In this document: positions 1 to 5,052 of the stretch, piece after piece | Layout: each line of letters starts with the position of its first letter | Numbering within the stretch: the first letter of the stretch is position 1 | Notes under the pieces: generated by a model | What the model was told of the DNA's origin: nothing | Databases searched by the model: none | Seen by the model: only the letters and a program-made list of their open reading frames with translations | From: an uncultured Dermatophilus sp. | GTDB lineage: Bacteria; Actinomycetota; Actinomycetes; Actinomycetales; Dermatophilaceae | Direction: 5' to 3' | DNA length: 7,485 nucleotides | Assembly: GCA_945876925.1 (NCBI GenBank) | Contig: CAMCQD010000080.1 | Location: 1 to 7,485, forward strand | Made by a program: the position numbers and the translations under genes

Positions 1-425
1 TCGAGGCAGCCCGGGCCGGTGAGGCCGGTAAGGGCTTCGCCGTGGTCGCCAACGAGGTCAAGGAGCTGGCCCAGGAGACCTCCAAGGCCACCGAGGACAT
101 CGTCCGCCGGGTCGAGACGATCCAGCTCGATACCGAGGCGGCGGTCACCGCGATCAGCCAGATCTCCGGGATCATCGCCCGGATCAACGACAGCCAGGCC
201 ACCATCGCCTCGGCCGTCGAGGAGCAGACCGCGACCACGAACGAGATGGGGCGCAACGTCTCCTCGGCGGCGAGCGAAGCCGCCCGGATCGCCTCCGGCC
301 TGCGCACCGCGGCCGGCCCGGTGCAGGGGACCATCGCGGTGGCCGGGCAGTTCGGCCAGGCAGCCGGTGACCTGGCCGGACGTGCCGAGCAGCTGCGCGC
401 GCTGACGTCCCGGTTCCGGTACTGA
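1..425 (+). CDS. Methyl-accepting chemotaxis protein, C-terminal fragment (5' end outside window)
   Basis: This is the last 140 residues of a chemoreceptor; the frame begins at base 3. It opens with EAARAGEAGKGFAVVANEV, the second half of the highly conserved hairpin tip of the MCP signalling domain, which contacts CheA and CheW. A long coiled-coil return helix follows. Residues 69-78 of the fragment (ASAVEEQTAT, bases 207-236) match the receptor methylation consensus (two small residues, x2, E-E/Q, x2, two small residues), so E73/E74 are likely CheR/CheB targets. The protein ends in RFRY and has no NWETF-like tail pentapeptide, so any CheR/CheB docking must occur without that tether. Sensor domain, membrane segments and start are not visible. 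The family call is firm; the ligand is unknown. No che gene follows it here. Confidence 0.95.
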   Translation, partial: EAARAGEAGKGFAVVANEVKELAQETSKATEDIVRRVETIQLDTEAAVTAISQISGIIARINDSQATIASAVEEQTATTNEMGRNVSSAASEAARIASGLRTAAGPVQGTIAVAGQFGQAAGDLAGRAEQLRALTSRFRY

Positions 426-433
426 CCGCACCC

Positions 434-452
434 TGCCGGGCGTGCGCCGGCA
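434..452 (+). terminator. Possible hairpin terminator after the chemoreceptor
   Basis: Nine bases after the chemoreceptor stop, TGCCGG (434-439) can pair with CCGGCA (447-452) around a 7-base loop. There is no T-tract, as is common in high-GC actinobacteria, and the 6-bp stem is short, so this is only a weak terminator candidate. Confidence 0.3.
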
Positions 453-492
453 CCGTCGTCACGTTGCACCGATCACCAGTTTCCCGCTCCGG

Positions 493-518
493 GGAACGCG
501 GGGGCCATCCGGACCGTA
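493..518 (+). promoter_or_regulatory. Candidate ECF-sigma promoter of the YciI gene
   Basis: GGAAC at 493-497 (preceded by GG) is followed, after 18 bases, by GTA at 516-518. This resembles the GGAAC/T-N18-GTT layout known for actinobacterial SigE/SigR/SigH-type promoters, with one mismatch in the last triplet. Transcription would begin close to the ATG at 529, giving a leaderless or nearly leaderless message, which fits the lack of a good Shine-Dalgarno sequence there. G-rich DNA makes chance matches common. Confidence 0.25.
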
Positions 519-528
519 GGGTCAGCCC

Positions 529-828
529 ATGGCTTACTTCGCAGTGAACTACCGCTACGACGCAGCGACGACGCATTTCCAGGACCGGATGCGCCCGGAC
601 CACCGCGCGTACCTGGCTTCCCTCGCCGAGGCGGGATCCCTGCTCGCCTCGGGACCGCTGCAGACCGACCCCGCCAGGCCGTCCGCCCTGCTGATCCTCC
701 GGGCCGACGATGAGGCGGGCGTGCGGGAGCTGCTCTCCGGCGACCCGTTCCAGAAGGCCGGATACGTCGAATACACCGAGATCACCGCCTGGAACCCGGT
801 GGTCGGGGTGTTCGCCGAGGCCAGCTAG
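529..828 (+). CDS. YciI-family protein
   Basis: A 99-residue protein of the YciI family, small alpha/beta proteins with a ferredoxin-like dimeric fold. Family landmarks are present: the His in RPDHRAYL (H25), the central SGP turn (41-43), the Asp in GDPF (D72), and the closing aromatic/Pro segment AWNP (87-90). H25 and D72 correspond to the His-Asp pair seen in YciI structures and used by the family dechlorinase TftG. Most members have no assigned reaction, and none can be assigned here. No signal peptide or membrane segment is seen, so it is probably cytoplasmic. The ATG at 529 has only a weak AGGG upstream (518-521). The gene stands alone between the chemoreceptor and a convergent transporter gene and is probably monocistronic. 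Confidence 0.88.
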   Translation: MAYFAVNYRYDAATTHFQDRMRPDHRAYLASLAEAGSLLASGPLQTDPARPSALLILRADDEAGVRELLSGDPFQKAGYVEYTEITAWNPVVGVFAEAS

Positions 829-850
829 GTAACTACCCGGTTCTCCGGCT

Positions 851-900
851 AGCCCCGCCGGTGCCTTCCCCTCGCCAGGGCGGAAGGCACCGGCGGGGCT
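851..900. terminator. Perfect 19-bp inverted repeat, likely bidirectional terminator
   Basis: Bases 851-869 are the exact reverse complement of 882-900, with a 12-base loop (870-881). The stem is almost entirely G/C. It lies 22 bases after the YciI stop and 5 bases beyond the stop of the convergent transporter gene, where a shared terminator is expected. It lacks a T-tract on either strand, which is common for actinobacterial terminators. Confidence 0.85.
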
Positions 901-905
901 GCGGG

Positions 906-2858
906 CTACTGCCCGTCGTGCTGGCCGCTGAACCGCTCGGAGTGCGGTCCGCTCCCGGGCGCGCCGTGGGCGCGGCGGCCGAAGGGCACCCGCAACCGGG
1001 AGCCGCGCCGCTGCCGGGGCACGATGACGTTCAGGGTCCCGGTGGCGGGGTCGGCGAGCACCGACTCGACGACGTCATCGTGCAGCTCCTGGCGGAAGAG
1101 CCTGGCCTCCTGGCGCAGGCGGCGCTGATGCTCCCAGTGCAGCGTGCGCCCGATCGAGACGCACAGCATCACCATGATGACGCTGAATGGCGCTGCGACG
1201 ACGATGGTGACCGTCTGGATGGTGGCTAGCCCCTCATCCAGCGAGCCGCGGTTCCAGCCCGACCACAGCAGCACCGCCGCGATCGCCCCGGAGCCGATCG
1301 CCCAGAACGACCGGGACCAGACCGGCGGATCCTGCTCCCCGCCGGTGGACAGCATCGCCATGACGAACGCCCCCGAGTCGGCGCTGGTCACGAAGAAGAT
1401 GATGATGAGCAGGATGAAGAGCCCGGCGATGACCGGGGCCGCCGGCATCGTCTCCACCAGGGCGAACAATGCGGAGTTGGTGTCGACCGTGCCGTCGGGG
1501 CGGACCAGGTCGGCCGGTCCGAACAGCTGGCGGTAGATCGCCGAGCCGCCGAGTACCGAGAACCACAGCACGCCGATGAGGGTGGGGACGAGCAGCACGC
1601 CGATGACGAATTCACGCACCGTCCGGCCCCGCGAGATGCGGGCAATGAAGATGCCGACGAACGGCGACCAGGCGATCCACCAGCCCCAGTAGAACGTCGT
1701 CCACGAGGAGATCCACGCCTCGCCCTCGGGGCCTTCGTAGGCGAAGGTGCGGAACGACAGCGATACGAAGTCCTGGAGGTACGCGCCCAGGTCGGCGACG
1801 AACTCGCGGGCGATGAACAGGCTCGGACCTGCCGCGAACACGAACGCGACCAGCAGCGCGGCCAGGACCAGGTTGGTGTTGGACAGGATCTTGATGCCCC
1901 GGTCCAGGCCGCTGACCGCCGACAGCAGCGCCATCCCGGCGACCACGATGACGGTGAGCAGCAGGAACACGATGTTGCCGCCGCTGGGGATCAGGCCGAG
2001 GAACGCCGCGCCCGAGCCGATCTGCATCGCGCCCAGGCCGAGCGAGGAGGCCACCCCGAACACGGTGCTGATGACCGCGACTGCGTCGATGACATCCCCT
2101 AAGGCCCCCTTGACCCGGTCGCCCAGCAGCGGTTCCAGGGCCCACCGGATGGAGATGGGGCGTCCCTTGCGGTGCACCGACAAGGCGATTGCCAGGCCCA
2201 CGACGACGTACACGCCCCAGGCGTGGAAGCCCCAGTGCAAGAAGGTGGTCGACATGGCCTCGGAGGCCGCCGCGGCGGGGGTGGAGGTGTCCATCCCCGG
2301 GGGCGGGGACACCAGGTGGTTGAGCGGTTCGGCGACGCCCCAGAAGACCAGGCCGATGCCCATGCCGGCCGCGAACAGCATCGCGAACCAGCTGCGAGTC
2401 GAGTAGGCCGGTTCCTCGTCGTCGCGGCCCAGCCGGACATCACCCCAGCGAGACAGCCCGACGTACGCGCAGAATGCGACGAATGCGCTGGTGAGCAGGA
2501 CGTAGTACCAGCCGATCGAGCGGACCACGGAGTCCTGGACCGCGGTGACGACGTCGTTGAACTGGTGGGGGAAGAGCGCCACGCCGAGGACGAAGACGAG
2601 CGAGAACGACGCTGCCGGGACGCACACCCGCCGGATCGCCTTGGACTGGCTGGCGGCTACCTCATCGGGTGAGACGGACAGGACGGGGTCGTCGGCGATG
2701 GCGGCGGCTTCGTCCGGTGGTGCTGCGGTGGCGGCCTGCCCGGACGGTGCGGGGCCGCTGCCGTGTGCGGGATCCCCGGCGTCAGGGGTGCCGGGGAGGA
2801 GGTTCTGGACGGGAGGAACTTCTGCTGGCTGTAACTGGTTACCTGGCGGGGATTTCAT
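906..2858 (-). CDS. BCCT-family compatible-solute transporter (BetP-like)
   Basis: A 650-residue secondary transporter of the betaine/carnitine/choline family, predicted to import glycine betaine or a related osmolyte across the inner membrane. About twelve membrane helices lie between residues 78 and 569. Diagnostic features are: the glycine stretch GMGIG (165-169); an aromatic box W209/W214/Y217 with BetP spacing; the family signature around 386-414 with WGWWIAWSPF (391-400, W393/W394/W397); and FFVTSADS (488-495), whose F488/T491/S492 match the BetP sodium site. G169 occupies the position where choline-specific BetT proteins carry Asp, which favours betaine and sodium coupling (inference). 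The N-terminal tail (1-75) is Pro/Ala/Asp-rich. The C-terminal tail (570-650) is Arg-rich, like the osmosensing tail of BetP. An in-frame start at 2966 exists, but the ATG at 2858 has a GAGG site and the extra 36 residues look unlike protein. Substrate is unproven. Confidence 0.94.
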   Translation of the reverse strand: MKSPPGNQLQPAEVPPVQNLLPGTPDAGDPAHGSGPAPSGQAATAAPPDEAAAIADDPVLSVSPDEVAASQSKAIRRVCVPAASFSLVFVLGVALFPHQFNDVVTAVQDSVVRSIGWYYVLLTSAFVAFCAYVGLSRWGDVRLGRDDEEPAYSTRSWFAMLFAAGMGIGLVFWGVAEPLNHLVSPPPGMDTSTPAAAASEAMSTTFLHWGFHAWGVYVVVGLAIALSVHRKGRPISIRWALEPLLGDRVKGALGDVIDAVAVISTVFGVASSLGLGAMQIGSGAAFLGLIPSGGNIVFLLLTVIVVAGMALLSAVSGLDRGIKILSNTNLVLAALLVAFVFAAGPSLFIAREFVADLGAYLQDFVSLSFRTFAYEGPEGEAWISSWTTFYWGWWIAWSPFVGIFIARISRGRTVREFVIGVLLVPTLIGVLWFSVLGGSAIYRQLFGPADLVRPDGTVDTNSALFALVETMPAAPVIAGLFILLIIIFFVTSADSGAFVMAMLSTGGEQDPPVWSRSFWAIGSGAIAAVLLWSGWNRGSLDEGLATIQTVTIVVAAPFSVIMVMLCVSIGRTLHWEHQRRLRQEARLFRQELHDDVVESVLADPATGTLNVIVPRQRRGSRLRVPFGRRAHGAPGSGPHSERFSGQHDGQ

Positions 2859-2863
2859 GGGCG

Positions 2864-2867
2864 CCTC
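2864..2867 (-). promoter_or_regulatory. Ribosome-binding site deciding the transporter start
   Basis: On the minus strand GAGG lies five bases before the ATG at 2858. This is well-placed Shine-Dalgarno spacing and supports 2858 over the upstream in-frame ATG at 2966. Confidence 0.65.
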
Positions 2868-3180
2868 ACATAGGCGGGTCTCGCGGACGGACAGGAAGTG
2901 CCGCAGACGGGGGTTGCCCCGGCCGCGACGGCAGAACAGGCTAGATGACACACCCGGGAACCACACCGCTGTAATACGGACTCAGTTAGTACACCTATTC
3001 GGTTTAACGCTGATTTTCTAACGGCAATGTGCGTCTCAATGGGTGATCTTTTCGCCGTGGCCCGCGACCGGGGCGCGCGATTCCCGGCGGCTGTGATCCA
3101 GCGCCGGCCAGGGCCGTCGCGAAGGGGATCGTCCGCGATGTGAGAGCAGGTTGTGGTTCCGCGCCCGTGGCCGCGCAGCT

Positions 3181-3197
3181 TCGTGAAATTGTCACGA
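3181..3197. promoter_or_regulatory. Perfect dyad directly before the first deacetylase start
   Basis: TCGTGA (3181-3186) and TCACGA (3192-3197) are exact reverse complements separated by five A/T-rich bases, ending one base before the GTG start at 3199. The GTGA...TCAC half-sites resemble CRP/FNR-type operators, but those use a 6-base spacer, not 5. As RNA it would form a 6-bp hairpin over the ribosome-binding region, where there is no strong Shine-Dalgarno sequence. An operator or translational control element is an inference. Confidence 0.4.
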
Positions 3198-3198
3198 G

Positions 3199-3888
3199 GT
3201 GCTTGATCAGGGATTCGTAAAACGTTGCGTGCTAGCCACGCTGGCGTCGATGACGGTGCTTTCGGCCGCACTGGCGTGCGCTGGGCCGGTCTCGGCCCGG
3301 GCCGTGCCAGCCGGGCGGTCCGTTCCGGAGGCGGGCCGGAAGGTCATCTACCTGACCTTCGACGACGGCCCGCACGAGACGAACACGGCCCAGATCCTGC
3401 GGACGCTGAAGAAATACGACGCCAGGGCGACCTTCTTCATGGTCGGCCGGCAGGCCAGCAAGCACCCGCAGCTCGTGGCCCGGGTGCGCGCGGGCGGGCA
3501 CGCCATCGGCAACCACACGCACACGCACGCCTGGCTGCCCGCTATCCCGGCGACCGAGGTCACCTCGCAGATCCGCCTGGCGGATGCCGTGATCGGCCGC
3601 ACCCGGTGCCTGCGCCCGCCGGGCGGGATGACCAGCGATGCCGTCAGCGCCCAGATCAGGGCGGAGGGGAAGACCCCCGTGCTGTGGACGATCGACACCT
3701 GGGACTGGCAGCGGCCGGACGCGGCCGTCATCGCGCGCCGGGTGCTGAACTCGGCGGCGCCGCGCGGCATCGTGCTCATGCACGACGGCGGCGGTGACCG
3801 TTCGCGCACCGTGCAGGCACTGGGCATGATCCTGCCCGAGCTGAAGAAGGCCGGCTACAGCTTCGCGACCCTCCCCGCGTGCCGGTAA
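3199..3888 (+). CDS. Secreted NodB-type polysaccharide deacetylase (copy 1)
   Basis: A 229-residue carbohydrate esterase family 4 enzyme, predicted to remove N-acetyl or O-acetyl groups from an envelope polysaccharide such as peptidoglycan. The N-terminus has basic residues (K8, R9) and a hydrophobic stretch (11-27), with a probable signal peptidase I site after ARA (33-35). Catalytic motifs occur in order: TFDDGP (53-58; base D55, metal D56), the metal-binding pair H106 and H110 in NHTHTH, RPPGG (139-143), DTWDW (166-170) and LMHDGGG (193-199; H195). C137 precedes the RPPGG motif and C228 is second from the end; both recur in copy 2, suggesting a disulfide. C27 looks like a poor lipobox. The GTG start is chosen because it gives a full signal peptide; its Shine-Dalgarno site is weak. 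Substrate is unknown. Confidence 0.92.
   Translation: MLDQGFVKRCVLATLASMTVLSAALACAGPVSARAVPAGRSVPEAGRKVIYLTFDDGPHETNTAQILRTLKKYDARATFFMVGRQASKHPQLVARVRAGGHAIGNHTHTHAWLPAIPATEVTSQIRLADAVIGRTRCLRPPGGMTSDAVSAQIRAEGKTPVLWTIDTWDWQRPDAAVIARRVLNSAAPRGIVLMHDGGGDRSRTVQALGMILPELKKAGYSFATLPACR
3472..3519 (+). repeat. 48-base near-identical block shared by the two deacetylase genes
   Basis: Bases 3472-3519 match 4339-4386 with two mismatches in 48, both at third codon positions. The block encodes LVARVRAGGHAIGNHT, which leads into the metal-binding histidines. The rest of the two genes is much less alike, so this is either strong constraint with shared codon bias or a short gene-conversion tract. Confidence 0.8.
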
Positions 3889-3903
3889 CCGCGCGTTGGC
3901 ACA

Positions 3904-3933
3904 CGTGATCGTGTTGTGACGCACGCGTGATCG
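3904..3933. repeat. Two CGTGATCG direct repeats 22 bp apart
   Basis: CGTGATCG occurs at 3904-3911 and 3926-3933, about two helical turns apart, in the gap between the deacetylase genes. The first copy also sits in a small hairpin (ACACG/CGTGT, 3901-3914). It could be a tandem operator for copy 2, or chance. Confidence 0.35.
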
Positions 3934-3958
3934 ACTGGCGAGCGACGCAGCCGAACGT

Positions 3959-3994
3959 GGTACTGGCGGCCCCGGCCGGGGCCAGTTCAGTACC
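3959..3994 (+). promoter_or_regulatory. Compound hairpin abutting the ribosome-binding site of deacetylase copy 2
   Basis: GGTACTG (3959-3965) pairs with CAGTACC (3988-3994), and inside it GGCCCC (3968-3973) pairs with GGGGCC (3978-3983). An alternative fold pairs ACTGGC (3962-3967) with GCCAGT (3981-3986). The right arm ends immediately before the G-rich Shine-Dalgarno run at 3995-4000, whose Gs could also pair with the C-tract in the inner stem. It may end transcription of copy 1, or control translation of copy 2. No known riboswitch class is recognised. Confidence 0.5.
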
Positions 3995-4005
3995 GGGGGG
4001 TAGTC

Positions 4006-4755
4006 GTGAACAGGTCGTTTCGGGTACGTGCAGTGGTGGCGTGCGCGGTCGCGCTGGCCGCGGGGACAGGCGCGGGGGTGCACGCAGTGCAGGCGGCCCC
4101 GGCGGGGCAGGCCGCTCCGGCGGTGCGGCCGATGCCGGTGGCGCAGCCAGCGCCGGCCAGGCAGGCCGCTCCGGCGGCGCGGGGCAGCCGGGCACCGGGA
4201 GGGGGCAAGGTCGTTTACCTGACCTTCGACGACGGCCCCAACCGGAGTTACACCCCGCAGGTGCTGCGGCTGCTGAGCAGGTACAACGCCAAGGCGACGT
4301 TCTTCATGATCGGGCGGGAAGCCAAGGCCAATCCCGCGCTGGTGGCCCGGGTGCGCGCGGGCGGGCACGCGATCGGCAACCACACGTCCCCGCATCCGTG
4401 GCTGCCCCGGGGGTCCTCGCAGGCGATCCGCTCTCAGCTGCGCAGCACCGACCGGGTGCTCGGGCGGACGACGTGCATGCGCCCGCCGGGTGGTTTCGCT
4501 GACCGCCGGGTGCGCGCGGTCGTGGCCAGCGAGGGCAAGAACCTCATCATGTGGGGCGTCGACCCGCAGGATTGGCGCGCGCCCGGGGCGATGGCGATCA
4601 GTCACCGGGTCCTGAAGTCGGTGAGCAATAAGTCCGTCGTGCTCATGCATGACGGCGGCGGCAACCGCTCCCAGACGGTCCGGGCGCTGGGCGTGATCCT
4701 GCCCCGGCTGGCCGCGCAGGGCTACCGGTTCGAGACCCTGCCCCCGTGCCGCTGA
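4006..4755 (+). CDS. Secreted NodB-type polysaccharide deacetylase (copy 2)
   Basis: A 249-residue paralogue of the upstream enzyme. By hand count the catalytic domains (residues 67-249 here, 47-229 there) align without gaps at about 103 of 183 identical positions. Motifs: TFDDGP (73-78; D75, D76), H126 and H130 in NHTSPH, RPPGG (159-163), DPQDW (186-190), and LMHDGGG (213-219; H215). The paired cysteines C157 and C248 are conserved. The N-terminus is a signal peptide (R3, R6, R8, hydrophobic 9-24), probably cut after VQA (28-30). An Ala/Pro/Gln-rich linker (31-66), absent from copy 1, may span the wall or tether the enzyme. The GTG start follows a GGGGGG run five bases upstream. A hairpin terminator follows the stop. 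It is probably an extracytoplasmic peptidoglycan or glycan deacetylase; substrate unknown. Confidence 0.93.
   Translation: MNRSFRVRAVVACAVALAAGTGAGVHAVQAAPAGQAAPAVRPMPVAQPAPARQAAPAARGSRAPGGGKVVYLTFDDGPNRSYTPQVLRLLSRYNAKATFFMIGREAKANPALVARVRAGGHAIGNHTSPHPWLPRGSSQAIRSQLRSTDRVLGRTTCMRPPGGFADRRVRAVVASEGKNLIMWGVDPQDWRAPGAMAISHRVLKSVSNKSVVLMHDGGGNRSQTVRALGVILPRLAAQGYRFETLPPCR
4107..4182 (+). repeat. Imperfect 22-base direct repeat in the linker of deacetylase copy 2
   Basis: Bases 4107-4128 and 4161-4182 are the same 22-base unit with one mismatch. They encode QAAPAVR and QAAPAAR within the Ala/Pro-rich linker. The linker may have grown by slippage or local duplication, and its length may vary between strains. 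Confidence 0.7.
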
Positions 4756-4760
4756 CCGGG

Positions 4761-4789
4761 GGCCGGCCGGGGCATGTCCCCGGCCGGTC
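4761..4789 (+). terminator. Hairpin terminator after deacetylase copy 2
   Basis: CCGGCCGGGG (4763-4772) pairs perfectly with CCCCGGCCGG (4778-4787) around a 5-base loop. One G-T wobble and one G-C pair extend the stem outward. It begins six bases after the stop codon. No T-tract follows. Confidence 0.7.
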
Positions 4790-4978
4790 AGGTGCGCGAG
4801 GATGGCACCGCGAGTGCCGCAGTACGCAGCTCGCCGCCCGCCTTCGCCGCGCTCGCCGGGTACGTGCCGTGCGTGATGTTCCGCCGTACCGGGCGCGCTG
4901 GTAGCCTCCCGGGCGCGGATCGCCGGCCTGCCTGACGGGCGCCCCGCGCCCGGGTCCCCGCCCGGCTCTTACGTATCT

Positions 4979-5019
4979 TTATGAACTCGCCTGCTTCATA
5001 AGTGCGTATCGGCTAGCGT
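4979..5019 (+). promoter_or_regulatory. A/T-rich dyad and candidate promoter of the ATPase gene
   Basis: TTATGAA (4979-4985) and TTCATAA (4995-5001) form a perfect inverted repeat with a 9-base spacer, half-sites 16 bp centre to centre, flanked by ACGTATC (4971-4977) and GCGTATC (5004-5010). TAGCGT at 5014-5019 is a good actinobacterial -10. The matching -35 region (about 4991-4996) is poor and overlaps the right half-site, as expected if a bound regulator blocks or recruits polymerase. Transcription would start near 5026, leaving a short leader to the GTG at 5053. The regulator is unknown. Confidence 0.45.
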
Positions 5020-5052
5020 TGGCGGCAGGAACCGATCGATGAGGGAGGCGGC

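Larger units (their letters stand above)
2859..3198. other. Divergent intergenic region between transporter and first deacetylase
   Basis: About 340 bases without a convincing gene, between the start of the minus-strand transporter and the plus-strand deacetylase. Bases 2965-3045 are distinctly A/T-richer than the rest of the window, as expected for divergent promoters. I could not place a confident -35/-10 pair: minus-strand TATTAC (from GTAATA at 2971-2976) is a possible -10, but it lacks a good -35 partner at 17-18 bases. The stretch 3046-3180 is GC-rich with no clear element. A perfect dyad abutting the deacetylase start is listed separately. Short frames crossing the region show no recognisable protein. 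Confidence 0.5.
4756..5052. other. Intergenic region between deacetylase copy 2 and the ATPase gene
   Basis: About 300 bases without a convincing gene. After the terminator hairpin, a 47-codon GTG frame (4792-4935) has no ribosome-binding site and no recognisable product. A second compact hairpin (CGGGCGC 4936-4942 with GCGCCCG 4946-4952, 3-base loop) follows. TAGCCT at 4902-4907 looks like an actinobacterial -10 but has no good -35. Bases 4968-5010 are unusually A/T-rich and contain the dyad listed next. Confidence 0.5.

Noticed and set aside
2859..2966. Extending the transporter to the ATG at 2966
   Set aside because: The added 36 residues (Arg/Cys/Leu-rich) do not resemble a BCCT tail, and the ATG at 2858 has a well-spaced GAGG.
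2859..3198. A c-di-AMP (ydaO-type) riboswitch before the wall deacetylase
   Set aside because: Such switches control wall enzymes in actinobacteria, but I could not find their conserved core in this region or in 3889-4005.
3199..3300. Lipoprotein signal at C27 of deacetylase copy 1
   Set aside because: The residues before the Cys (A-L-A) fit a lipobox poorly, copy 2 has no such Cys, and a signal peptidase I site follows.
3232..4650. A 472-codon open frame on the minus strand across both deacetylase genes
   Set aside because: It lies antisense to two genes with full catalytic motifs. Its repetitive, Arg/His/Pro-rich product is a by-product of GC bias and of the two paralogues being read backwards.
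4792..4935. A 47-codon GTG frame between deacetylase copy 2 and the ATPase
   Set aside because: No Shine-Dalgarno site, no recognisable protein features, and it starts just after a terminator hairpin.
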